Shown here piece by piece: positions 8,866 to 16,803 of a stretch of DNA of 64,000 nt. The position numbers and the translations under genes were made by a program. Position 1 is the stretch's first letter; every line of letters starts with the position of its first letter. The notes beneath the pieces are model-generated. The model was not told the DNA's origin. It saw only the letters and a program-made list of their open reading frames with translations, and did not search any database. This DNA comes from Flavobacterium cellulosilyticum. Its GTDB lineage: Bacteria; Bacteroidota; Bacteroidia; Flavobacteriales; Flavobacteriaceae. Location: positions 919,393 through 983,392 of the forward strand of contig NZ_SMFK01000001.1 of NCBI RefSeq assembly GCF_004349355.1. Reading direction: 5' to 3'.

Positions 8866-9606
8866 TTATTTATTGTCAATTTTTTTTTGAAATGCAAAAT
8901 AAGCACGTTGAGATGCTTTTTCTTCTGCTTTCTTTTTAGAAGTTGCTCTAGCTTTTGCTATAACTTTGTCATCAATACTCAGTTTGACACCAAATAATCG
9001 TTGTCCATCGATTCCATTGTCTTCAAATATGTCATAATGAAATTGTTTCTTTTCTTTCTGACACCATTCAATCAAAAGACTTTTGTAGCTAATCACTTTT
9101 CCTTCCAGTCTTGCAATGTCAACATAGGGAATGATGACTCTTTTTTGAGTGAATTTTTCGCAATATTCATAGCCTCTGTCAAGATAAATGGCTCCAATAA
9201 GGGATTCAAAAATATTGCCATGTATATTATCACCAAAATGTTGAACAGGGACTTTGCTTTCTATAAAACGAATTAGATTTAAATCTTTTCCAAGTTCATT
9301 TAAATGCTCTCTACTAACAATTTTAGACCGCATTTTTGTTAAATAACCTTCGTCTCCTGCTGGAGCCTCACTAAATAAGTAAGCAGCAATTACAGAGCTT
9401 AACATAGCGTCTCCCAAAAATTCTAATCGTTCATAATTAATAGCATTTCCCTTCTGATCTTGTTTGTTAGAAGAGCGATGAGTAAAGGCTTTTTTATAAT
9501 AATTAAGATTAATTGGGTCGAATCCTAATATCTCTCCTATAGCATCAAAAAAAATCCCGTCTTCTAGAGAACGGGATTTTGAAAATATTTTTCTAATTAT
9601 ACGCAT
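8866..9606 (-). CDS. rnc: Ribonuclease III
   Basis: Cleaves double-stranded RNA in rRNA maturation and antisense decay. 246 residues: an RNase III domain (about 15-165) with the signature NYERLEFLGDAML holding the catalytic Glu/Asp pair and the second acidic site GNIFESLIGAIYLDRGY, then a double-stranded RNA-binding domain (about 172-242; SYKSLLIEWCQKEKK, ATSKKKAEEKASQRA). The start codon directly abuts the fabF stop codon with no spacer, so translation is likely coupled. The acpP-fabF-rnc order is conserved in bacteria. Confidence 0.96.
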   Translation of the reverse strand: MRIIRKIFSKSRSLEDGIFFDAIGEILGFDPINLNYYKKAFTHRSSNKQDQKGNAINYERLEFLGDAMLSSVIAAYLFSEAPAGDEGYLTKMRSKIVSREHLNELGKDLNLIRFIESKVPVQHFGDNIHGNIFESLIGAIYLDRGYEYCEKFTQKRVIIPYVDIARLEGKVISYKSLLIEWCQKEKKQFHYDIFEDNGIDGQRLFGVKLSIDDKVIAKARATSKKKAEEKASQRAYFAFQKKIDNK

Positions 9607-10866
9607 TTATAATTTGTAGTCTAATCTTTTTACTAATACACAAGCATTATGGCCACCAAAACCAAAGGTATTGCTCATCAAAACATTCATTTCTCTTTTT
9701 TGTGCAACATTAAAAGTAAAATTTAATTTAGAATTAATGTTTTCATCATCAGTAAAATGATTGATTGTTGGAGGAATAATTCCGTATTTAATTGATAAAA
9801 TCGAAGATATTGTTTCAATAGCTCCTGCAGCACCAAGTAAATGTCCTGTCATTGATTTTGTCGAATTCAAATTCATGGTATAGGCATGTTCTCCAAATAC
9901 ATGTTCAATTGCTTTTGATTCCGCTAAATCACCAAGTGGAGTTGAAGTTCCGTGCATGTTTACACCATCAACATCTGTTGGTTTTAATCCTGCATCTCTC
10001 AAGCAGTTTAACATAACATTTTTTGCGCCCAAACCTTCTGGATGTGGAGCGGTAATATGATAAGCATCTGCTGACATTCCGCCGCCGCCAATTTCACAAT
10101 AAATAGTTGCGCCACGGGCAATAGCATGTTCGTATTCTTCAAGTATTAATGCGCCAGCACCTTCGCCTAAAACAAATCCATCTCTTCCTTTGTCCATAGG
10201 TCTAGAGGCAGTTTTTGGATCATCATTTCTTGTAGATAAAGCATGCATAGCGTTAAATCCTCCCATTCCGGCGATTGTTACTGCTGCTTCTGAGCCTCCT
10301 GTTACCATAACATCAGCATGACCCAATCTTATATAATTGAAAGCGTCTATGATTGCATTTGTTGACGATGCACAAGCAGATACGGTTGCGAAATTAGGAC
10401 CTCTAAATCCATATTTTATAGAAATATGTCCGCAAGCGATATCGGCAATCATTTTTGGTATGAAAAAAGGGTTGAACTTTGGAGTGCCATCTCCGGCTGC
10501 AAAATTAAGAACTTCTATTTGAAAAGTTTCTAATCCACCAATTCCTGAACCCCAAATTACACCAACTCTATCTTTGTCCAATTTTTCTAAATCGAAAGCT
10601 GCATCTTGAACTGCTTCGTCAGATGCAACTACTGCATACTGAGCATATCGGTCCATTTTTCGAGCTTCTTTTCTGTCTATAAAGTTTTCAACATTAAAGT
10701 TTTTCAACTCACAGGCAAAATGTGTTCTAAATTTAGATGGATCATAATATGTAATTGGTGCTGCTCCACTTACCCCATTAATAAGTCCATTCCAATACTC
10801 TTCAATAGTATTTCCAATCGGAGTGAGAGCGCCTAAACCTGTTACAACAACTCGCCTTAATACCAT
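9607..10866 (-). CDS. fabF: 3-oxoacyl-[acyl-carrier-protein] synthase II
   Basis: Condenses malonyl-ACP with acyl-ACP in fatty-acid elongation; 419 residues, standard length. The Cys-His-His triad is visible: nucleophile in VSACASSTNAI, His in NMHGTSTPLGD and His in STKSMTGHLLGAAG, with the C-terminal gate NTFGFGGHNACVL. It follows acpP in the same direction and is contiguous with rnc. The 176-base gap to acpP contains two hairpins that could reduce read-through (listed separately). Confidence 0.97.
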   Translation of the reverse strand: MVLRRVVVTGLGALTPIGNTIEEYWNGLINGVSGAAPITYYDPSKFRTHFACELKNFNVENFIDRKEARKMDRYAQYAVVASDEAVQDAAFDLEKLDKDRVGVIWGSGIGGLETFQIEVLNFAAGDGTPKFNPFFIPKMIADIACGHISIKYGFRGPNFATVSACASSTNAIIDAFNYIRLGHADVMVTGGSEAAVTIAGMGGFNAMHALSTRNDDPKTASRPMDKGRDGFVLGEGAGALILEEYEHAIARGATIYCEIGGGGMSADAYHITAPHPEGLGAKNVMLNCLRDAGLKPTDVDGVNMHGTSTPLGDLAESKAIEHVFGEHAYTMNLNSTKSMTGHLLGAAGAIETISSILSIKYGIIPPTINHFTDDENINSKLNFTFNVAQKREMNVLMSNTFGFGGHNACVLVKRLDYKL

Positions 10867-10889
10867 AATTTATTTGTATTTAGTATTTT

Positions 10890-10945
10890 TAAACAAACAA
10901 AACCCATGCTGACTTTCTGTAATTAGATCACAAAGAGCTATGGGT
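10890..10945 (-). terminator. Hairpin with T-rich tail upstream of fabF
   Basis: On the minus strand ACCCAT (10945-10940) pairs with ATGGGT (10907-10902), with an inner CTTTGTG/CAGAAAG helix carrying one mismatch, followed by TTTTGTTTGTTT. It lies in the leader of fabF and looks like a terminator or attenuator between acpP and fabF. Confidence 0.5.
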
Positions 10946-11005
10946 ATTAAATTTTAAATATCTTTTTGATTGAAATTCAATCTGGAATTTAATTTTTAAA
11001 ATAAT

Positions 11006-11042
11006 AACACCCGTTCACAATTAAATAAACGGGTGTTTTTTA
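11006..11042. terminator. acpP terminator, possibly bidirectional
   Basis: AACACCCGTT (11006-11015) pairs with AACGGGTGTT (11028-11037). It begins directly after the acpP stop. The minus-strand T tract is interrupted, so some read-through into fabF is expected. Confidence 0.75.
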
Positions 11043-11279
11043 TTATTTCTTAGCTTCTTCGATGTAAGAAATCGCTTGACCAACAGTAGCAATATTTTCT
11101 GCTTGATCGTCTGGAATTTGAATATCGAATTCTTTTTCGAATTCCATAATAAGCTCTACTGTGTCTAATGAGTCAGCTCCTAAATCATTAGTGAAGCTAG
11201 CTTCTGTTACAACTTCGTTTTCGTCAACACCTAATTTGTCTACGATAATCGCTTTTACTCTTGATGCAATGTCTGACAT
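11043..11279 (-). CDS. acpP: Acyl carrier protein
   Basis: 78-residue acidic helical protein that carries acyl chains on phosphopantetheine. The attachment Ser lies in [16 protein letters not shown] at about residue 37. Length and sequence are those of the fatty-acid synthesis ACP rather than a polyketide carrier. It has its own strong promoter upstream, and high expression is expected. Confidence 0.97.
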   Translation of the reverse strand: MSDIASRVKAIIVDKLGVDENEVVTEASFTNDLGADSLDTVELIMEFEKEFDIQIPDDQAENIATVGQAISYIEEAKK

Positions 11280-11309
11280 AATCTTTAATTTTAAATTTTA
11301 ATTTGTTGG

Positions 11310-11338
11310 CAAAAATAAAAAACTTTATTTTAAAACAA
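11310..11338 (-). promoter_or_regulatory. acpP promoter, complete Bacteroidota type
   Basis: On the minus strand TTG (11338-11336), an 18-base spacer and TAttTTTG (11317-11310), 30 bases before the acpP ATG. Both boxes match the known consensus. Confidence 0.75.
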
Positions 11339-11455
11339 CTATTTAGTTAATAAATGTGACGACTAATTTATAAAATAATTTTCATAAACACTCATTAATG
11401 TTATTTAATATCACTTTTTATTCTTTTTTTTGCATAATTGAAACCAATAAATAGT

Positions 11456-12025
11456 ATGATGAATATAGTGATTTTTGCTTCTGGGTCAGGGTCTAATGCT
11501 GAAAATATTATAAAACATTTTATAACTAAAGACACAGGAACGGTTGTTGCCGTTTTTACTAATAATCCAAATGCCAAAGTAATTGAAAGGGCCCAAAAAT
11601 TAAAAGTTCCGGCTATAGTATTTTCAAAAGAAGATTTTATTGAAGGTGAAGTATTACAAAAAATTAATTCTTTTCAACCTGATTGGATAGTTCTTGCAGG
11701 ATTTCTTTTAAAATTACCGGAGTCTTTCGTTGCTGCTTTTCCTAATAAAATAATAAACATTCACCCTGCCCTGTTGCCTAAATATGGTGGAAAAGGGATG
11801 TATGGTATGCATGTACATAAAGCAATTGTTGAAAATAAAGAGAATGAAACCGGTATAACTATTCATTATGTAAATGAAAATTACGACGAAGGAAATATTA
11901 TTTTTCAGAAAAAAGTCGCCGTTTTGGTTACCGATACCCCAGAAGTAGTTGCTGAAAAAATCCACGAACTAGAACAACGTTATTTTCCTGAAGTGGTCGA
12001 AAAATTGATAACTAACACCTTATAA
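11456..12025 (+). CDS. purN: Phosphoribosylglycinamide formyltransferase
   Basis: Transfers formyl from 10-formyl-THF to GAR in purine synthesis. 189 residues from the ATG at 11456 (another ATG follows at 11459); an upstream in-frame ATG at 11438 gives an extra MKPINS with no family support. Motifs: phosphate loop FASGSGSNAENI, NIHPALLPKYGG with catalytic Asn and His, and GITIHYVNENYDEGNII with catalytic Asp. GKGMYGMHVHKAI is the folate-site loop. Only two bases separate its stop from rnhA. Confidence 0.95.
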   Translation: MMNIVIFASGSGSNAENIIKHFITKDTGTVVAVFTNNPNAKVIERAQKLKVPAIVFSKEDFIEGEVLQKINSFQPDWIVLAGFLLKLPESFVAAFPNKIINIHPALLPKYGGKGMYGMHVHKAIVENKENETGITIHYVNENYDEGNIIFQKKVAVLVTDTPEVVAEKIHELEQRYFPEVVEKLITNTL

Positions 12026-12027
12026 TT

Positions 12028-12504
12028 TTGAACAATCAACACGATGTTCATATATATACAGATGGCGCTGCCAAAGGAAATCCTGGCCGTGGTGGCTATG
12101 GGGTTGTTATGGAATTGGTAGGAACCCCACATAAAAAGGAATTCTACGAAGGTTTTCGTCACACTACTAATAATAGAATGGAATTGCTGGCTGTAATTGT
12201 AGGTCTCGAAAAGCTAAAAAATCCCAATATGAAAGTCTTGGTCGTTTCGGATTCAAAATATGTTGTCGATTCTGTAATGAAGCAATGGGTTTTTGGCTGG
12301 GAGAAAAAAGGGTTTGCAGGCAAAAAAAATCCGGATTTGTGGAAACGATTTTTGATAATCTACAGAAAACACCAAGTCGATTTCAAATGGATAAAAGGGC
12401 ACAACAATCATCCGCAAAATGAACGATGCGATGAATTAGCTGTTATGGCTTCTATGCAAAAGGAACTTTCAGAGGACTCTTTTTACGAAAGTACGAGTGG
12501 GTAA
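12028..12504 (+). CDS. rnhA: Ribonuclease HI
   Basis: Degrades the RNA strand of RNA-DNA hybrids. 158 residues with all four acidic catalytic residues: Asp in IYTDGAAKGNPGRGGYG, Glu in NNRMELLAVI, Asp in VVSDSKYVVDSV and Asp in NERCDELAV, plus KGHNNHP with the catalytic-loop His. It starts with TTG at 12028: the first in-frame ATG lies after the essential first Asp, so the TTG start is forced. The purN stop ends two bases upstream, which suggests translational coupling. Confidence 0.93.
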   Translation: MNNQHDVHIYTDGAAKGNPGRGGYGVVMELVGTPHKKEFYEGFRHTTNNRMELLAVIVGLEKLKNPNMKVLVVSDSKYVVDSVMKQWVFGWEKKGFAGKKNPDLWKRFLIIYRKHQVDFKWIKGHNNHPQNERCDELAVMASMQKELSEDSFYESTSG

Positions 12505-12507
12505 TAA

Positions 12508-13446
12508 TTATATTTGCGTAATTGCTAATTCACTTTTTTTGTATTTATTCGAAATTAAATCTTTGTTAATCGTGCTGTGGATAATTTGGGACAAGGCTTC
12601 AATTGTCCTAATTTTTGCATATGGACGATAGTAAATAATGCTCATTTCACGAACCGGAATGGGAGCTTTAAAAAAACTGACCTGTTTTTTTCTTTCGGGG
12701 GAAAGGGTGTTGTAATATAACTCTGGAATCAAGGTTAATCCTCCAAATTCGTCAATCATATTTAATAAAGTGTCAAATGAACTTGCTTCAAGTTTTAAAT
12801 TTTCAACCATTTGTTCTTTTTTCTTTAAAGAGCACAATTTAATAAATTGTTCTCTAAGACAATGACCTTCTTCCAAAAGCCAGATTTTATGATTTCTAAT
12901 TTCATCGGGTAAAATATAATTTTGAACTGGATCGATGTCGCCATAGACCATTAAAGTTTCATAAAACAAGACGATATCTTCAATTCCGGCGTCATTTAAA
13001 GGTGTTGCAACAATTCCCATATCGAGTTGCCCTTCTTTCAGCTGCTTTGTAATGGAGAATGTTGTTAGTTCTGAAATTTCCAGTTTTAAATCAGGATAGT
13101 TTTCAAAAATAGGTTTTATGATTTTTGGAAGGAGAGAGTTTGCGATTGTGGGGATGATTCCAATTTTAATTTTTCCTTCAATTTTTCCATTAATTTTTTT
13201 GGCATTTTCTTTCAAAAGCTGGCTGTGAAGAACGACTTTTTTTGCATTGTCCACAGTTTCCTTTCCAATTTCTGTTGTTTCGGTTGGATTTTTCTTTCGG
13301 TCAAAAATAATTATTTCAAGCTCTTCCTCTAGTTTTTTGACCATTGTGCTCAATGTTGCTTGAGTGACATTGCAATAATCTGCAGCCTTGGTAAAGTTTT
13401 TCAATCGATCTACCGCAATTATGTATTCTAATTGTTGGATGTTCAT
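12508..13446 (-). CDS. oxyR: OxyR, peroxide-sensing LysR-type regulator
   Basis: 312-residue LysR-family protein. The winged helix-turn-helix is at 1-60 (FTKAADYCNVTQATLSTMVK) and the effector domain runs to the end. The identifying feature is GHCLREQFIKLC: two Cys nine residues apart, exactly as the redox pair Cys199/Cys208 of E. coli OxyR. It should therefore oxidise to a disulfide with H2O2 and activate transcription. It is divergent from katA, and an OxyR-type operator lies in the 100-base gap and overlaps the oxyR -7 box, so autorepression is likely. It converges on rnhA with three bases between. Confidence 0.94.
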   Translation of the reverse strand: MNIQQLEYIIAVDRLKNFTKAADYCNVTQATLSTMVKKLEEELEIIIFDRKKNPTETTEIGKETVDNAKKVVLHSQLLKENAKKINGKIEGKIKIGIIPTIANSLLPKIIKPIFENYPDLKLEISELTTFSITKQLKEGQLDMGIVATPLNDAGIEDIVLFYETLMVYGDIDPVQNYILPDEIRNHKIWLLEEGHCLREQFIKLCSLKKKEQMVENLKLEASSFDTLLNMIDEFGGLTLIPELYYNTLSPERKKQVSFFKAPIPVREMSIIYYRPYAKIRTIEALSQIIHSTINKDLISNKYKKSELAITQI

Positions 13447-13450
13447 GGTT

Positions 13451-13487
13451 ATAGATGTTGTCTATGACAAATATAGAAAATTTCAGT
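13451..13487. promoter_or_regulatory. OxyR operator between oxyR and katA
   Basis: ATAG-N7-CTAT-N7-ATAG-N7-CAGT. Three of the four quarter sites match the E. coli OxyR consensus (ATAG-N7-CTAT-N7-ATAG-N7-CTAT) perfectly and the spacing is exact. The centre lies about 45 bases upstream of the katA -7 box. Confidence 0.8.
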
Positions 13488-13495
13488 TATGTCAA
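13468..13495 (-). promoter_or_regulatory. oxyR promoter
   Basis: On the minus strand TTG (13495-13493), a 17-base spacer and TAtaTTTG (13475-13468). The -7 box lies inside the OxyR operator. Confidence 0.7.
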
Positions 13496-13510
13496 TATGA
13501 TTTTTGTGAA

Positions 13511-13518
13511 TATTTTTG
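13511..13518 (+). promoter_or_regulatory. katA -7 box
   Basis: TAttTTTG, 28 bases before the katA ATG. No TTG occurs at the -33 position, which fits an activator-dependent promoter served by the OxyR site upstream. Confidence 0.65.
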
Positions 13519-13546
13519 CAGCAACAAATAAATAAAAAATAGTTTT

Positions 13547-15070
13547 ATGAAACGAAAAGTACTAGTTTTATCAATGGTAATGGCGGTAACCCAGCTAACT
13601 TTTGGTCAAACATTAACAACAAATTCCGGAGCTCCGGTAGGTGATAATCAAAATTCAAAAACGATAGGGCAAGATGGACAAGTCCTTCTTGAAGATATTC
13701 ATTTGATTGAAAAATTAGCTGCCTTTGACCGCGAACGTATCCCGGAAAGAGTGGTTCATGCTCGTGGAACCGGCGCTTTTGGAGAATTCGTTGCAGTCGC
13801 AGATTTTTCGGATGTTACTAAGGCCGATTTTTTAAATAAAGCGGGTAAAAAAACACCATTATTGGTTCGCTTTTCCACAGTAACGCATCAAGCCGGTTCT
13901 CCTGAAACCTACCGTGATCCTCGGGGTTTTGCAGTTAAATTTTACACAGAACAAGGAAATTATGATTTAGTAGGAAACAATTTGCCTGTTTTCTTCATCC
14001 GCGATGCGATGAAGTTTCCAGATATGGTTCATGCCTTTAAACCTTCTCCAATAACAAATGGCGCTTCTGATCCGAATCGGGTATTTGATTTCTTTTCTAA
14101 CATACCTGAATCCACTCACATGTTAACCTGGTTATTCTCTGATTATGGAATTCCAGCGAATTTTCGCCAAATGGAAGGCAACGGAGTACATGCTTACAAA
14201 TGGGTAAATGCGAAAGGCGAAGTTACATATGTAAAATACAAATGGGTTCCACAACAGGAAATGCGTAATTTATCACAAGCAGAAGCCAATGCAATTCAAT
14301 CTACACAAATTGAACATGCTACTTTGGATTTGCGAAATGAAATTGAAAAAGGGAATTTTCCAAAATGGGATTTGTATGTTCAAATGTTGAAAAAAGAAGA
14401 TTTTATAGCTTTGGATTTTAATGCCGTTGATCCTACTAAAATTTGGCCTGAAAAAATTGCTAAATTGATCAAAGTGGGAACAATGACTTTGAATCAAAAT
14501 CCTACTAATTATTTTCAACAAATAGAGCAAGCCGCTTTTTCACCAGCAATTTTGGTTCCGGGAATTGAGCCTTCGGAAGATAAATTATTACAAGGGAGAT
14601 TGTTTTCGTATTCTGATACACAACGCCATCGTTTAGGAGGGAATTTTCAACAAATTCCAGTAAATATGCCTAAAAATGGAGTAAACACCTATAATGAAAA
14701 TGGATATATGTCGTTGCGTCCTCAAACTGGTGATGTAAATTATCAGCCATCAACAAATAAACCTGAAGTAAAGGAGGATGCAAAATTCAAATATTCAAAA
14801 TCAGGATTTGTAACCGTTACAACAGCACAGTCAAAAATTTCGAAACCAAATGATTTTGCTCAAGCGGGTGATTTGTACCGTTCTTTTTCTAAGAAAGATC
14901 AAGATGCATTAATATATAATTTATCAGGAGCATTGAAACAGGTAAAAAATAAAGTCGTTGTTGCTAAAATGATTGCTCATTTTTATCAAGCGGATAGAGA
15001 ATACGGAATGCGTTTAGCAAAAGAGCTTAATATGGATCGGAAAGAATTAGAGTCTTTAATGATGCAATAA
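13547..15070 (+). CDS. katA: Catalase with Sec signal peptide
   Basis: Monofunctional haem catalase of the small-subunit clade, 507 residues. Catalytic His is in ERVVHARGTGAFGEF, the distal Asn region in NLPVFFIRDAMKFPD, and the proximal haem Tyr in RLFSYSDTQRHRLG. Unlike cytoplasmic KatA it begins with a signal peptide (MKRKVLVLSMVMAVTQLTFG, cut near Q21), so it should act in the periplasm against external peroxide. It is divergent from oxyR with an OxyR operator in between, and is followed by a terminator and an exported ankyrin protein. Confidence 0.96.
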   Translation: MKRKVLVLSMVMAVTQLTFGQTLTTNSGAPVGDNQNSKTIGQDGQVLLEDIHLIEKLAAFDRERIPERVVHARGTGAFGEFVAVADFSDVTKADFLNKAGKKTPLLVRFSTVTHQAGSPETYRDPRGFAVKFYTEQGNYDLVGNNLPVFFIRDAMKFPDMVHAFKPSPITNGASDPNRVFDFFSNIPESTHMLTWLFSDYGIPANFRQMEGNGVHAYKWVNAKGEVTYVKYKWVPQQEMRNLSQAEANAIQSTQIEHATLDLRNEIEKGNFPKWDLYVQMLKKEDFIALDFNAVDPTKIWPEKIAKLIKVGTMTLNQNPTNYFQQIEQAAFSPAILVPGIEPSEDKLLQGRLFSYSDTQRHRLGGNFQQIPVNMPKNGVNTYNENGYMSLRPQTGDVNYQPSTNKPEVKEDAKFKYSKSGFVTVTTAQSKISKPNDFAQAGDLYRSFSKKDQDALIYNLSGALKQVKNKVVVAKMIAHFYQADREYGMRLAKELNMDRKELESLMMQ

Positions 15071-15089
15071 CGGTTAGTAAACTTAATAT

Positions 15090-15120
15090 AAGGAGCGTTT
15101 TTTTGCGCTCCTTTATTTAT
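15090..15120 (+). terminator. katA terminator
   Basis: AAGGAGCG (15090-15097) pairs with CGCTCCTT (15106-15113), T-rich loop and tail. It lies in the short gap before the ankyrin gene, so expression of that gene may be partly uncoupled from katA. Confidence 0.8.
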
Positions 15121-15131
15121 ATTTTTAAAAA

Positions 15132-15647
15132 ATGAAAAAAATAATTTTCACACTATTGATTTTAATTTCTGGTTTTTTGAAGGCACAAAACACAGCTGTT
15201 TTTGAAGCGGCAAGAACGAATGATTTAAAAACGATTGAAAATTTTATAAAGGAAGGGAATGATATCAACTTATTAAATTCCTCCGGTTATAGTTTGCTTA
15301 TTCTGTCCGTTTACAATAATAATTATGAGGTTGCATCGTATTTGATTTCGCAAAAAGCAAATTTAGATATTCAGGATTCTTCCGGTAATTCCGCTTTGAT
15401 GGGCGCTTGTTTTAAAGGGTATTCTTCCTTAGTAGAATTATTATTAATACATAAAGCAAGTCCAGATTTGGTAAATTATAATAAGGCGAATGCTTTATTT
15501 TTTGCAGCAACTTTTGGTCAGGTAAAATGTGTTGAAATTTTGTTAAAATATAAAATTAATACGCACCAAAAGGACATTTTTGGAAAAACGGCCTTGGACT
15601 ATGCATTGAACCAAGAAAATGACTCCATTGTTTCGTTGTTGAAATAA
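15132..15647 (+). CDS. Exported ankyrin-repeat protein
   Basis: 171 residues. Signal peptide MKKIIFTLLILISGFLKAQ, then about four ankyrin repeats: DLKTIENFIKEGNDINLLN, GYSLLILSVYNNNYEVASYL, GNSALMGACFKGYSSLVELL and ANALFFAATFGQVKCVEILL, with GKTALDYAL at the end. Ankyrin proteins next to catalase genes are known in proteobacteria (AnkB beside KatB in Pseudomonas), where the protein supports catalase activity. A similar periplasmic partner role is inferred from this adjacency and from both proteins being exported. Confidence 0.88.
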   Translation: MKKIIFTLLILISGFLKAQNTAVFEAARTNDLKTIENFIKEGNDINLLNSSGYSLLILSVYNNNYEVASYLISQKANLDIQDSSGNSALMGACFKGYSSLVELLLIHKASPDLVNYNKANALFFAATFGQVKCVEILLKYKINTHQKDIFGKTALDYALNQENDSIVSLLK

Positions 15648-15757
15648 AGATATTTTGATTTATCTTTAACTTGCGAAAGATAAAAGCTTTTATTACCAGC
15701 GGGTAAATTATTAAAAAGCTACCACTTAAATTGGCAAAATTTTACAATTAAGACCCG

Positions 15758-15788
15758 TTGCAACTCTAAAACTTATAAACTATCTTTG
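15758..15788 (+). promoter_or_regulatory. Promoter of the sugar kinase gene
   Basis: TTG (15758-15760), a 20-base spacer and TAtcTTTG (15781-15788), 23 bases before the ATG at 15812. Textbook Bacteroidota promoter. Confidence 0.75.
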
Positions 15789-15811
15789 CCGCTTAATTCG
15801 AATTTCAAAAA

Positions 15812-16735
15812 ATGAACAAATTATTGATTGTTGGAACTGTTGCTTTCGACGCTATTGAAACTCCTTTTGGGAAAACTGATAAGATTTTAGGTGGAGCGGG
15901 CACATATATAGGACTTTCGGCATCTAATTTTAATCTTCAATCTGCAATTGTTTCAGTTGTTGGTGACGATTTTCCACAAGAATATATAGATTTATTGACC
16001 GACAGAAATATTGATATTTCAGGTCTTGAAGTAGTTAAAGGAGGAAAAACCTTCTTTTGGAGTGGTTTGTATCACAATGATTTGAATTCTAGAGATACTT
16101 TGGCTACAGAATTAAATGTGTTGGCAGATTTTCAGCCAAAAGTGCCACAAAATTTTAAAACTGCCGATGTCGTGATGCTTGGAAATTTGCATCCATTGGT
16201 ACAAAGCAGTGTTTTAGATCAGATGGATGTTAAACCTAAATTAGTGGTTCTTGACACCATGAATTTTTGGATGGATTGTGCATTGCCTGAATTAATGGAA
16301 GTTATCAAGAGAGTAGATGTGATTACTATTAATGACGAAGAAGCGAGACAACTTTCTGGAGAATATTCTCTAGTAAAAGCAGCCGCTAAAATTCAAAAGA
16401 TGGGTCCTAAATATGTAGTGATCAAAAAAGGAGAACATGGTGCGTTATTGTTTCATGAGAATCAAATATTTTTTGCGCCTGCATTGCCATTAGAAGAAGT
16501 TTTTGATCCTACAGGAGCTGGAGACACTTTTGCAGGTGGGTTTGCTGGATTTATTACACAAAGCGAAAACATATCATTCGAAAATATGAAAAACGCCATC
16601 ATTTATGGTTCTAACTTGGCATCATTTTGTGTTGAGAAATTTGGAACAGAAAGAATGCTTGGACTTGAAAAAGAAGAAATTAACGCGAGATTGAAACAGT
16701 TCAAATCGTTAACTCAATTTGATATAGAAATATAA
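15812..16735 (+). CDS. PfkB-family carbohydrate/nucleoside kinase
   Basis: 307 residues, ribokinase-like fold. N-terminal GTVAFDAIETPFG, the early glycine motif LGGAGTYIGLSASNF, and the C-terminal PfkB signature DPTGAGDTFAGGFAGF with the catalytic Asp. The substrate is not evident; ribokinase, adenosine kinase and fructokinase-type activities all share this fold. Immediately downstream, in the same direction and after a terminator, lies a PurF-like enzyme, so a nucleoside or ribose substrate is possible but only inferred. Confidence 0.9.
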   Translation: MNKLLIVGTVAFDAIETPFGKTDKILGGAGTYIGLSASNFNLQSAIVSVVGDDFPQEYIDLLTDRNIDISGLEVVKGGKTFFWSGLYHNDLNSRDTLATELNVLADFQPKVPQNFKTADVVMLGNLHPLVQSSVLDQMDVKPKLVVLDTMNFWMDCALPELMEVIKRVDVITINDEEARQLSGEYSLVKAAAKIQKMGPKYVVIKKGEHGALLFHENQIFFAPALPLEEVFDPTGAGDTFAGGFAGFITQSENISFENMKNAIIYGSNLASFCVEKFGTERMLGLEKEEINARLKQFKSLTQFDIEI

Positions 16736-16748
16736 TATAAAATACTTG

Positions 16749-16771
16749 AGCCTCGGAAACGGGGCTTTTTC
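16749..16771 (+). terminator. Terminator after the PfkB kinase gene
   Basis: AGCCTCG pairs with CGGGGCT (one G-T pair) around a GAAA tetraloop, followed by five T. Confidence 0.8.
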
Positions 16772-16803
16772 AATAAAAAAATAATAACTACAACTACAAT
16801 ACG

